Counted from the stretch's first letter, positions 5,348 through 12,427 are shown. The stretch: 12,427 nt of DNA from CAXSEF01 sp050920955 (GCA_050920955.1 JBPBQS010000283.1:1-12427), one strand, 5' to 3'. A program made the numbers and translations. The notes: generated from the letters alone by a model not told the origin.

Positions 5348-7474
5348 ATGCGTCTTCCTTTGTCCGTGCTGGCGTGGGCGGTCGTGCTCGCGACCTCCGC
5401 GCATGCGGAGCCGTCCGACAGGAACGATCCCTATCTCTGGCTGGAGGACGTCCACGGCGAGCGCGCCACGAGCTGGGTGGATGCGGAGAACGCGAAGACG
5501 CTGAACGTCCTCGAGAAGGACCCCCACTACGCCGCGCTCCACGCCGCGGCCCTGGGGATCGCCGAGGCCAAGGATCGCATTCCCGCCCCACGCATCATCG
5601 GCGGCGAGATCTACAATTTCTGGCAGGACGCGGACCATGTCCGCGGCATCTGGCGCAGGACGAGCGTTGCCGACTACCGCGCCGCCGAGCCGCACTGGCA
5701 GACCGTGCTCGACCTCGACGCCCTGGCGGCGCGCGAGAAGGCAAACTGGTTCAACAAGGGCGAGGACTGCGAGCGGACCCGGCAGCGCCGCTGCCTGGTC
5801 AGCCTGTCGGACGGCGGCGAGGATGCCACCACCGTACGCGAGTTCGATCTTCCCACGCAGAGCTTCGTCGCGGACGGCTTCACGCTCCCCCGCAGCAAGC
5901 AGGGCGAGGGGACGCTGGAGGTCGGCGACGTCGCCTGGGAGAACCCGGACACCATCCTTGCGGCCCGCGAGTGGCAGCCCGGCGAGCTGACTGCCGCGGG
6001 CTATCCTTACGTGGTCAGGCGGCTTGCGCGCGGACAGCCCCTCTCGGCGGCGGTGGAGGTGTTCCGCGGCGAGCCGACCGACGGCGGGTATGGCGTGGCG
6101 CCCGCGACCCTGGTGGACGCGGACGGGCGCAGCGTGACCCTGATCAGCCGGCCGCTCTCGACGTTCGAGGCGGAGACGTACCTGCTGACCGGCGAAAAGG
6201 CGGTTCGCCTGCCCCTGCCGCTCAAGTCCGGCATTCTGGGGCTGGTCGCCGGCCGGCTGGTGGTCAGCATCAGGCAGGACTGGACGGCGGCAGGGACGAC
6301 GTTCGGGCAGGGCTCGGTCCTGTCGTTCGATCTGGCGGCGCTGAAGGCCGATCCGGCGGACCCGAGGCCGACGCTGGTCTATGCGCCGGGACCGCACGAG
6401 GCCTTCGACCAGGCTGTCACCACGCGTGACCGCCTCGTGGTCACCATCCTGGACAACGTGAAGGGGAAGGCCTTCGTCTACGCGCCGGGCGCAAGCGGCT
6501 GGAGCTCGACCCGTCTCGAGCTGCCCGACGCTTCCACCCTCAATCTGGTGGATGCCGACATCCATTCCGACGCGGCCTTCGTCAGCGTCGAGAGCTTCCT
6601 GACGCCTTCGACCCTGGACGAGGTCGATACGCACACGATGCAAACCGATGTCGTGAAGAGTCTTCCGGCCAGGTTCGATGCTGCCCGGGACCAGGTCGAC
6701 CAGCTCGAGGCGACCTCGACCGACGGAACCAGGGTTCCATATTTCGTCGTTCATCCGAGGGCCATGACGCTCGACGGCGCCAATCCCACCATTCTGTATG
6801 CCTATGGCGGGTTCCAGGTTTCCATGACGCCTTCCTACTCGGCCAACGTCGGCAAGCTGTGGCTGGAGCGCGGCGGCGTCTTCGTGCTCGCCAACATCCG
6901 GGGCGGCGGCGAGTTCGGCCCGGCCTGGCACGAGGCCGGGCTGAAGACCAGGCGCCAGGTCATCTACGACGATTTCGCCAGCGTCGCGAAGGACCTGATC
7001 GACAGGGGCGTCACCTCGCCGCGCCGCCTGGGCATGGAGGGCGGCTCCAACGGGGGGCTCCTCATGGGCGTGGAGTTCACCCAGCATCCCGAGCTCTGGA
7101 ACGCGGTGGACATCCAGGTGCCGCTTCTCGACATGCTCCGCTTCGAGGTGATCGCGGCGGGCACGTCGTGGACCGGGGAGTACGGCAGCGTCTCCGTTCC
7201 CGAGGAGCGCGCGTTCCTGGAGAGGATCTCGCCCTACAACAACCTCCGTCCCGGCGTCGCCTATCCGGAGCCTCTGATCTGGACCACGACCAAGGACGAT
7301 CGCGTGGGGCCGCAGCATGCCCGCAAGTTCGCAGCCAGGCTCGGCGGCATGGGCATCCCGTACCTGTTCTACGAGGTCACGGAGGGGGGCCACGGGTCCG
7401 GCGCCAACCTGGAGGAGAAGGCCAGGACGACGGCGCTGGAGATGACCTACTTCACCCGCAAGCTCATGGACTGA
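5348..7474 (+). CDS. S9 family (prolyl oligopeptidase-type) serine peptidase, exported
   Basis: A 708-residue protein. ATG 5348 is chosen because GGAGGG lies 8 nt upstream and a signal peptide starts there (MRLPLSVLAWAVVLATSAHA, cut before Glu21). The N-terminal DPYLWLEDVHGERATSWVDAEN block is the family hallmark. Residues to about 430 form the beta-propeller, and the rest the alpha/beta-hydrolase domain. The triad is visible: Ser567 in GGSNGG, Asp650 in TKDDRVG, His682 in EGGHGSG. An FGPAWHEAGL segment precedes the nucleophile, as in family members. Such enzymes cut short peptides, often after proline, inside a gated cavity. The signal peptide suggests a periplasmic role in peptide turnover. 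Length is typical and the gene looks intact. It converges on the M32 peptidase gene with a repeat unit between them. Confidence 0.93.
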   Translation: MRLPLSVLAWAVVLATSAHAEPSDRNDPYLWLEDVHGERATSWVDAENAKTLNVLEKDPHYAALHAAALGIAEAKDRIPAPRIIGGEIYNFWQDADHVRGIWRRTSVADYRAAEPHWQTVLDLDALAAREKANWFNKGEDCERTRQRRCLVSLSDGGEDATTVREFDLPTQSFVADGFTLPRSKQGEGTLEVGDVAWENPDTILAAREWQPGELTAAGYPYVVRRLARGQPLSAAVEVFRGEPTDGGYGVAPATLVDADGRSVTLISRPLSTFEAETYLLTGEKAVRLPLPLKSGILGLVAGRLVVSIRQDWTAAGTTFGQGSVLSFDLAALKADPADPRPTLVYAPGPHEAFDQAVTTRDRLVVTILDNVKGKAFVYAPGASGWSSTRLELPDASTLNLVDADIHSDAAFVSVESFLTPSTLDEVDTHTMQTDVVKSLPARFDAARDQVDQLEATSTDGTRVPYFVVHPRAMTLDGANPTILYAYGGFQVSMTPSYSANVGKLWLERGGVFVLANIRGGGEFGPAWHEAGLKTRRQVIYDDFASVAKDLIDRGVTSPRRLGMEGGSNGGLLMGVEFTQHPELWNAVDIQVPLLDMLRFEVIAAGTSWTGEYGSVSVPEERAFLERISPYNNLRPGVAYPEPLIWTTTKDDRVGPQHARKFAARLGGMGIPYLFYEVTEGGHGSGANLEEKARTTALEMTYFTRKLMD

Positions 7475-7509
7475 CGGACCCTGGCGGGCTGATCATTGCC
7501 TAAACAAAA

Positions 7510-7566
7510 GGGATCAAAGGGTCCTCGGACCCTTTGCGGGTTCGGGCAGAGCCCGACCTTGCTTCC
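7510..7566. repeat. Two-hairpin repeat unit (copy C, single) between convergent genes
   Basis: On the minus strand this reads arm GGAAGCAAGG (starting 4 nt past the M32 stop codon), a 6-bp hairpin (7542-7547 / 7551-7556), the spacer AACCCG, and a perfect 10-bp hairpin (7515-7524 / 7527-7536). The inner 33 bases are identical to unit A1 in inverted orientation. Because the hairpins are symmetrical, it could terminate both the S9 and M32 transcripts. AAAAG on the left gives a short T-run (CTTTTG) only for the leftward M32 transcript. Confidence 0.85.
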
Positions 7567-7569
7567 TTC

Positions 7570-9066
7570 CTAGAGGTATCGCGCCGCGAGGTGGGTCTCG
7601 AAGGCGGCGGGGTCGAGCGGGCGGCCGGTGGCGGACTGCAGCAGGTCGTTGAAGCCGAGGCGCGCGCCCTGGGCGTGGATGCGGGTGCGCAGCCAGGCGA
7701 GCAGCGGCGAGAGGTCGCCGCGGCCGAGGGCGTCGTCGAGGCCGGGGGTGTCGGCGCGGGCGGCCGCCATGAGCTGGGCGGCGGCCATGGCGCCGAGGGT
7801 GTAGCTCGGGAAGTAGCCGAACAGGCCGTCGAACCAGTGGATGTCCTGCAGGCAGCCCCGGCGGTCGTCGGGCGGGCGGATGCCGAGCAGCGCGTGCAGG
7901 CCGTCGGACCAGGCGCCGGGGAGGTCGGGCACGGCGAGGTCGCCGGCGACGAGGGCCTGCTCCAGGCGGAAGCGCAGGATGACGTGGGCGGGGTAGGTCA
8001 TCTCGTCGGCCTCCACGCGGATCAGGCTGCGCTCGACGCGGCGCCAGGAGCGGGCGAGGGCGGGGGCGGTCCAGGGCGGGGCAGCCTCGGCGCCGGGCAG
8101 CGCGGCGTTCAGCTCGGCGGCGAGCCAGGCGAGGTAGGGGTCGGAGAGGCAGGCCTGCATCTCCAGGATCAGCGACTGGCTCTCGTGGGCGGCCATGCCG
8201 GCCGACGTGCCGACGGGCTGGCGCGACCAGGCGGGGGGGAGGCCGCGCTCGTAGAGGGCGTGGCCGGTCTCGTGCATCACGCCCATGAGCGCCTGCACCG
8301 GGTTCGCGGTGTCGTAGCGGGTAGTGATGCGCACGTCGGTGGGGGTGCCGCCGCAGAACGGGTGGGCGGAGCGGTCGAGGCGGGAGTGCGTATCTTCCAG
8401 TCCGGCGGCGTGGGACAGGCGGCGGCACAGGGACTCCTGCGCGTCCTCGGGGAAGGGGCCGGTGGGCAGGGCGGGGGCGCCGTCGCGGTCCGCGCGGTCC
8501 TGGCGCTCGAGGGCGCGGGGGAGGGCGTCGGCGAGGAAGGCCTCGTAGCGGGCGAAGACGGGGGCGACGTCGGCGGCCGCGATGCCGGGCTGGAAGCCGT
8601 CCATCAGGGAGTCGTAGGGGGAGAGGCCGAGGGCGGGGGCGAGGGCCTGGGCGGTCTCGCGGGTGAGGCGGACGACCTCGGCGAGGGGGGCGGCGACGGC
8701 CGCGAAGTCCGAGGCGGGGCGGGCGCGGCGCCACACGGTCTCGGAGGCGGAGCACGCGCGGCTGTGGGCCTCGACCAGGTCGAGGGGCAGCGCGGTCGCG
8801 CGGGTGTGGGCGCGGCGCATCAGGCGGAGGTTGGCGTCGCGCCAGGGGTCGTTGCCGGGAGCCTCGGCCTCGTCCAGCGCGGCGCCGGTCTCGGGGGCGA
8901 CGAGCAGCTCGTGGCCGAGGCCGGCGAGCACGGCGAGCTGGTCGCCGCGGGCGGCCGCGCCGCCGGGCGGCATCATGGCGGACGCGTCCCATCCGAGCAC
9001 CGAGGAGGCCTCGCCGAGGGTGGCGATGCGGGCGAAGCGGGCGGCGAGGCGGTCGTAGGCGGACAT
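7570..9066 (-). CDS. M32 family metallocarboxypeptidase (carboxypeptidase Taq type)
   Basis: A 498-residue protein, the usual M32 length. ATG 9066 is preferred over 9123 because GGGAG lies 8 nt upstream and the protein then begins with the typical SAYDRLAARFARI, followed by the family block LGWDASAMMPPGGAAARG. The zinc site is His265-Glu-Thr-Gly-His269, with Glu295 in the HESQS motif as third ligand and Glu266 as catalytic base. Other M32 signatures are DVRITTRYD upstream of the metal site and the late block GCLQDIHWFDGLFGYFPSY. M32 enzymes remove C-terminal residues (not proline) from peptides, using Zn or Co. There is no signal peptide, so it is cytoplasmic, unlike its S9 neighbour. It diverges from the EAL gene. 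Confidence 0.95.
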   Translation of the reverse strand: MSAYDRLAARFARIATLGEASSVLGWDASAMMPPGGAAARGDQLAVLAGLGHELLVAPETGAALDEAEAPGNDPWRDANLRLMRRAHTRATALPLDLVEAHSRACSASETVWRRARPASDFAAVAAPLAEVVRLTRETAQALAPALGLSPYDSLMDGFQPGIAAADVAPVFARYEAFLADALPRALERQDRADRDGAPALPTGPFPEDAQESLCRRLSHAAGLEDTHSRLDRSAHPFCGGTPTDVRITTRYDTANPVQALMGVMHETGHALYERGLPPAWSRQPVGTSAGMAAHESQSLILEMQACLSDPYLAWLAAELNAALPGAEAAPPWTAPALARSWRRVERSLIRVEADEMTYPAHVILRFRLEQALVAGDLAVPDLPGAWSDGLHALLGIRPPDDRRGCLQDIHWFDGLFGYFPSYTLGAMAAAQLMAAARADTPGLDDALGRGDLSPLLAWLRTRIHAQGARLGFNDLLQSATGRPLDPAAFETHLAARYL

Positions 9067-9221
9067 GGCGGAGGCTCCCGGGCGGCGAGGCGGCATCCGC
9101 GGCGCGGGCGGCCCCTGGGCCATGAACGGGCGCCGGGGCGCATCGTTGCGAGGCTGGGCGCGAGGCGTGACAGGAGGGCGGGGGGGCGACGGCCTCGCGC
9201 GAGCCGGTGGTCACGGTTCGG

Positions 9222-9258
9222 GGAACGCAACCTTTGGTAGAGAGTCTGCTGCTAGAAT
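9222..9258 (+). promoter_or_regulatory. Candidate promoter(s) upstream of the EAL gene
   Basis: GGAAC at 9222-9226 is followed after 17 nt by GTCT at 9244-9247, a partial match to the alphaproteobacterial EcfG general-stress promoter (GGAAC, 16-17 nt, cGTT). A sigma70-like -10 (TAGAAT, 9253-9258) lies just beyond but has no clear -35. Either could drive the EAL gene. Both are pattern-based guesses. Confidence 0.3.
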
Positions 9259-9353
9259 TCGGGGAGCCGGAATGCCTTGCAGGTCCCTGGGTGGACGGAT
9301 GCTCGACCAACCCGCTCGAAAGACGATGCCATGCAGGACACTGAACCGTCGCC

Positions 9354-10532
9354 TTGCCGTCGCGCCGCCCCGGCGCCGGATGCGCCCGAGCCACGAGAAC
9401 GCGCGGCGTGCGTGCCGGGCGCGCCCGCTTGACGGTCCCGAGCCCCGCGCAGGCGGAACGGCGCAGGCACCGGCTGCTGGTGGCGCGCGGCGAGGTGCTC
9501 AACCACTACCAGCCGATCGTCAGCCTGTGCACGGGCAAGGTGACCGGCGTGGAGGCGCTGGGGCGGCTGGAGCAGGACGGGCGGGTGCTGTCGCCGGCCA
9601 CGTTCCTGCCGAGCCTGACGGCGCAGGACCTCGACGCGCTGCTGTTCCGCTCGCTGCACCTCGGGCTCGAGGCGCTCGAGGCGTGCCGCGCGACGCATCC
9701 GGCGCTGCGCCTGTCGCTCAACGTCGGCCCGACGGTGCTGACGCGCGACCGTTTCGCCCAGCGCCTGTCGGCCGTGCTGGGCAGGGCGGGGGTGGACCCA
9801 GGGCGCATCACGCTGGAGATCCTGGAGGGCGAGGAGTTCGTCGACGTCGCGGCGGCCGCGGCGGAGATACGCGTGCTGCGCGGCCAGGGCATGCTGGTCG
9901 CGCTCGACGACGTCGGCTCGGCGTATTCCTCGCTGATGCGGCTGCGCGAGCTGCCGGTCGACGTCATCAAGCTCGACCAGGCGTTCGTGCGCGGGGTGTC
10001 CGAGAAGCCCGACGACCTGCAGTTCGTGGTCAGCATGATCTCGCTGGCCCGCGGGCTGCGCAAGGCCCTGGTGGTGGAGGGGGCGGAGACGGCGCCGATC
10101 CTCAACGCCCTCCGGATCCTCGGCGTGGACGGGGCGCAGGGCTACGCGATCGCCCGGCCGATGCCCGCCGCGCGACTGCGGGACTGGCTGGCGGCGCACG
10201 AGGAGGTGGGCGCCCCGCATGTGCCGACGTCGCTGCTGGGGGTGTATGCGGCGCACCTGATGATGATGGAGGCGTGCCGCACGCTGTCGCACCACACCAT
10301 GCGGCTGGAATGGCCGGAGTCGATCCACGACCCGCATGCCTGCGTGATCGGCCATTACCTCGACCACCGTCGCCTGCACGAGACGCCCTACGGCGTTGCC
10401 CACAAGCGGTTCCACACCGTGATCACGGGCTGCGAGACGACGCCTGCGGCCTGGGACGAGGCGGCGGAAGCGTTCCGCGCCGCACTGACGGCGGCGATCG
10501 TGCGCGAGACGGTGCTGGAGCCCGCGGAGTAG
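9354..10532 (+). CDS. EAL-domain c-di-GMP phosphodiesterase with C-terminal CZB-like zinc-binding domain
   Basis: 392 residues if read from TTG 9354; GTG 9408 and TTG 9429 are alternative starts and none has a good ribosome site. The EAL domain spans about residues 46-280 (numbering from TTG 9354). All catalytic positions appear present: Glu67 (VEALGR), Asn123 (SLNVG), Glu155 (TLEILE), Asp185-Asp186 (LDDVGSAYSS), Lys206 (VIKLD), Glu242 (VVEGAE), Gln262 (AQGYAIARP). It should linearise c-di-GMP. Residues 295-385 form a helical tail with His301, Cys330 (PHACVIGHYL), His350 and His354 (AHKRFH). This pattern and spacing closely follow the CZB zinc-binding domain that controls the E. coli cyclase DgcZ. 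There are no membrane segments. Zinc-tuned c-di-GMP breakdown is the inferred role. Confidence 0.87.
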   Translation: MPSRRPGAGCARATRTRGVRAGRARLTVPSPAQAERRRHRLLVARGEVLNHYQPIVSLCTGKVTGVEALGRLEQDGRVLSPATFLPSLTAQDLDALLFRSLHLGLEALEACRATHPALRLSLNVGPTVLTRDRFAQRLSAVLGRAGVDPGRITLEILEGEEFVDVAAAAAEIRVLRGQGMLVALDDVGSAYSSLMRLRELPVDVIKLDQAFVRGVSEKPDDLQFVVSMISLARGLRKALVVEGAETAPILNALRILGVDGAQGYAIARPMPAARLRDWLAAHEEVGAPHVPTSLLGVYAAHLMMMEACRTLSHHTMRLEWPESIHDPHACVIGHYLDHRRLHETPYGVAHKRFHTVITGCETTPAAWDEAAEAFRAALTAAIVRETVLEPAE

Positions 10533-10652
10533 GAAGCAAGGTCGGGCTCTGCCCGAACCCGCCAGGGCGAGCCGCCCTGGACTGGCCTTACTAAGTAAAG
10601 CCATCCAAGGGGCTTCCCTTGGCGGAGTTTGAGGCGGCGCCTCAACCTTGCC
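10532..10652. repeat. Composite two-unit hairpin repeat (copy D, head-to-head pair) between convergent genes
   Basis: Unit D1 starts at the last base of the EAL stop codon: arm GGAAGCAAGG, a 6-bp hairpin (10542-10547 / 10551-10556), then an 8-bp hairpin (10562-10569 / 10573-10580, loop AGC). Inverted unit D2 has a 7-bp hairpin with a GCTT loop (10605-10611 / 10616-10622) and a 7-bp hairpin (10629-10635 / 10639-10645). Its arm (CAAGG on the minus strand) encodes the last codons of Fsr, and the hairpin arm contains the Fsr stop. 38 bases (10598-10635) are identical to 213-250. It is probably a two-way terminator between the EAL and fsr genes. Confidence 0.85.
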
Positions 10653-11871
10653 GGCTTTTCCCGGGCTGGTCGAGGTTGGGCAGCAGCACGGCGAGCAGGC
10701 CGATCGCCGGCAGCCAGGCGCACAGGGCGTAGACGAAGGTGATGCTGGTGGCGTCGGCGAGCATGCCGAGGACCGCGGCGCCGATGCCGCCCAGCCCGAA
10801 GGCGAGGCCGAAGAACAGGCCGCCGACGAGACCGACCTTCCCGGGCAGCAGGTCCTGTGCGTAGAGCAGGATCGCGGAGAACGCCGAGGCCAGGATCAGG
10901 CCGATCACCACGCTGAGCGCCGACGTCCAGGCCAGCGAGGCGTGCGGCAGCATCAGGGTGAACGGCAGCACGCCGAGGATGGAGCCCCAGATCACGCGCC
11001 TGCGGCCGATGCGGTCGCCGATCGGGCCGCCCGCGAGCGTGCCGGCGGCGACCGCTGCGAGGAACACGAAGAGGTGGACCTGGGCGGCCTGCACGGAGAG
11101 GTGGAAGCGGGCGATCAGGTAGAACGTGTAGTAGCTGGTGAGGCTGGCCAGGTAGAAGTACTTGGAGAACACCAGCATCACCAGCACGCCGACCGCCATC
11201 GCCACGCGGCGCGGGCCCAGCGTCGCGTGCGGCGTGGCGGCCACGCGGGGGCCACGCGGGGCCTGGCGGCTGTACCAGGTGCTGCAGGTGGCGAGCAGGG
11301 CGATGGCGAGCAGGGGGCCGGCCACGAACCAGGCGATGGAGCCCTGGCCGTGGGGGAGCACCACGAAGGCGGCGGCCAGCGGGCCCAGCGCCTGGCCGCC
11401 GTTGCCGCCGACCTGGAACATCGACTGCGCCAGGCCGTGGCGGCCGCCGGAGGCCAGGCGGGTCATGCGCGAGGCCTCGGGGTGGAAGATCGACGAGCCG
11501 ACGCCGACCAGGGCGGCGGCGGCGAGCAGCGCCGGGAACGAGCCGGCGCCGGACAGCAGCAGCAGGCCCAGCAGCGTGAAGCCCATGCCGCAGGGCAGGG
11601 CCCAGGGCAGGGGGTGGCGGTCGGTGTAGAGGCCGATCGGCGGCTGCAGCAGCGAGGCGGTCATCTGGAACGCCAGGGTGAGCACGCCGATCTGCGCGAA
11701 GCTGAGGTGGTAGGAGGCCTTCAGCAGCGGGTAGATCGCGGGCAGCACGGCCTGGATCATGTCGTTGAGCAGGTGCGAGGCGGCCAGCGCCAGGATCACC
11801 GGGAAGACCGTGCGCCCGGCGGCGGCGGCGGCGCGCGGGGCGGTTGCGGGCGAGGGCAGGGCCTGGCTCAT
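10642..11871 (-). CDS. fsr: MFS transporter, fosmidomycin resistance protein family
   Basis: A 409-residue inner-membrane protein; E. coli Fsr is about the same size. The start is ATG 11871, with GGAAGG 6 nt upstream. Helix 1 holds the family signature SHLLNDMIQAVLPAIYPLLK. The first cytoplasmic loop is QPPIGLYTDRHPLPWALP. The next block, IFHPEASRMTRLASGGRHG followed by AQSMFQVGGNGG, is characteristic of Fsr proteins. A second MFS half follows, with the GGPIGDRIGRRRVI loop. About 12 hydrophobic segments are visible. Fsr exports fosmidomycin, an inhibitor of DXP reductoisomerase, by proton exchange; its natural substrate in most bacteria is unknown. It looks monocistronic. Its stop codon lies inside a repeat unit, so the last residues (QG) are repeat-encoded. 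Confidence 0.93.
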   Translation of the reverse strand: MSQALPSPATAPRAAAAAGRTVFPVILALAASHLLNDMIQAVLPAIYPLLKASYHLSFAQIGVLTLAFQMTASLLQPPIGLYTDRHPLPWALPCGMGFTLLGLLLLSGAGSFPALLAAAALVGVGSSIFHPEASRMTRLASGGRHGLAQSMFQVGGNGGQALGPLAAAFVVLPHGQGSIAWFVAGPLLAIALLATCSTWYSRQAPRGPRVAATPHATLGPRRVAMAVGVLVMLVFSKYFYLASLTSYYTFYLIARFHLSVQAAQVHLFVFLAAVAAGTLAGGPIGDRIGRRRVIWGSILGVLPFTLMLPHASLAWTSALSVVIGLILASAFSAILLYAQDLLPGKVGLVGGLFFGLAFGLGGIGAAVLGMLADATSITFVYALCAWLPAIGLLAVLLPNLDQPGKSRQG

Positions 11872-11984
11872 GGGGCGCCTTCCGTGCGGGGCGGGCGCAG
11901 GGCCCGGCGATGCTGCAATGCGGCATGGTGGGGCGGCGGGCGCGGCAGGGATAGCCCGGCGGCGGCAGCGCTGGGTTGCGTGGA

Positions 11985-12047
11985 GGAGGCAAGGTCGAGG
12001 CGCTGCCTCGAGCTCCGCCAAAGGCTCGCCTTTGGAAACCGCTACTT
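11985..12047. repeat. Two-hairpin repeat unit (copy E, single)
   Basis: The arm is GGAGGCAAGG (11985-11994), followed by a 7-bp hairpin (11995-12001 / 12005-12011, loop GCT), the spacer GCTCCG, an 8-bp perfect hairpin (12018-12025 / 12028-12035), and a tail with TACTTAG that is also found (inverted) beside unit D2. It lies in the 193-bp gap between the fsr start and the stop of the next leftward gene. Unlike most copies its arm faces a gene start. The fsr promoter must lie between here and 11880, but no clear -35/-10 is visible. Confidence 0.8.
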
Positions 12048-12064
12048 AGGGCAGGAAGGCGGGG

Positions 12065-12427
12065 CTAGCGCATGGAGGCGCGGGGCAGCAGGGCGGCGCG
12101 GGCGGCGTCGTCCAGCGTGGTGCTGCACACCGCCAGTTCGAAGGCCGTGGTGCAGGGCGCGCCGGCGTCGGGGCGCGGCTGCGACGGGTCGCCGAGCCAG
12201 CGCAGCCAGAGCTCGCCGGGCTGGAGCGTGTGGGCAACAGGCGCGCAGTCGTATGCGGGGCGTGCGCTGTAGACGTCGTTGGTCGCGACGTTCAGGCGGC
12301 CGGCGACGAGCTGGAGCCGGGTCAGGATCCTGCCCAGCGGGAGGGGGAAGTTCCCGAAGCAGCCGAGCACGGGGGAAATCCGCACGAAGTCGTGGCGCGC
12401 GATCGCGGCCTCCCAGGCGGCGACGTC
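12065..12427 (-). CDS. Hypothetical protein, C-terminal part (partial)
   Basis: An open frame of 120 codons enters from the right edge and stops with TAG at 12067-12065; the N-terminus lies outside the window. A GTG at 12385 is in frame, but the frame stays open to the edge (DVAAWEAAIARHDF precedes it), so it is probably internal. The segment has four cysteines (in LGCFGN, YDCAPV, APCTT, AVCST), few lysines, and a GELWLRWLGDP stretch. I do not recognise the family. Paired cysteines would suit an exported, disulfide-bonded protein, but no signal peptide can be seen. Codon use matches its neighbours, so it is likely a real gene. Unit E lies 18-80 nt beyond its stop and may end its transcript. 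Confidence 0.65.
   Translation of the reverse strand, partial: DVAAWEAAIARHDFVRISPVLGCFGNFPLPLGRILTRLQLVAGRLNVATNDVYSARPAYDCAPVAHTLQPGELWLRWLGDPSQPRPDAGAPCTTAFELAVCSTTLDDAARAALLPRASMR

Noticed and set aside
5168..7393. Long minus-strand open frame (741 residues) across the S9 peptidase gene
   Set aside because: Antisense shadow of a strong coding gene. Composition is His/Arg/Asp-rich with no domain.
10388..11992. Long minus-strand open frame of 534 residues across fsr
   Set aside because: Out-of-frame shadow of Fsr with Pro/Arg-rich low-complexity sequence and no membrane segments. Fsr in the other frame is unmistakable.

Overview
This is a very GC-rich chromosomal window. Its coding style (G/C-ending codons almost everywhere), its gene families and its GC-rich paired-hairpin intergenic repeats suggest an alphaproteobacterium, and by general impression the Acetobacteraceae. 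That placement is inference; there is no rRNA or other phylogenetic marker here. I see no tRNA, rRNA, CRISPR array, IS element or prophage gene.

Layout. 3-143 is the tail of a PhoR-like histidine kinase (+). 306-1544 is an exported SGNH/GDSL-type protein (+). 1714-2301 is a type IV prepilin-like protein and 2298-2939 a TetR regulator (both -, sharing an ATGA overlap). 2950-2987 holds a divergent promoter region with two copies of a 15-bp near-palindrome, the likely TetR operator. 3017-3370 is the broken N-terminal remnant of an FAD-dependent monooxygenase (+). 3404-3922 is a DUF1993 protein (+). 4035-4895 is an exported two-DTG aspartyl-protease-like protein (-). 5348-7474 is an exported S9 prolyl-oligopeptidase-family peptidase (+). 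7570-9066 is an M32 carboxypeptidase (-). About 9354-10532 is an EAL phosphodiesterase with a C-terminal zinc-binding CZB-like domain (+). 10642-11871 is a fosmidomycin-resistance-type MFS exporter, Fsr (-). 12065-12427 is the C-terminal part of an unrecognised cysteine-containing protein (-) that runs off the window.

The most distinctive non-coding feature is a family of two-hairpin repeats: seven units at five loci (148-270, 1549-1596, 7510-7566, 10532-10652, 11985-12047). Two loci are head-to-head inverted pairs. Five of the seven units have their conserved GGAAGCAAGG arm at, or inside, the stop codon of a gene. They look like a REP/BIME-type element that may also act as a transcription terminator.

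The genes do not form one pathway. Local units are: the TetR/prepilin pair facing a dead monooxygenase, where the regulator's ancestral target seems lost while a pilin sits in its operon; three peptidase-type genes between 4.0 and 9.1 kb, two of them exported; and the EAL-CZB protein, a probable zinc-responsive c-di-GMP hydrolase. No complete multi-gene novel system is visible. The best leads are the repeat family, the TetR-pilin coupling and the EAL-CZB architecture.
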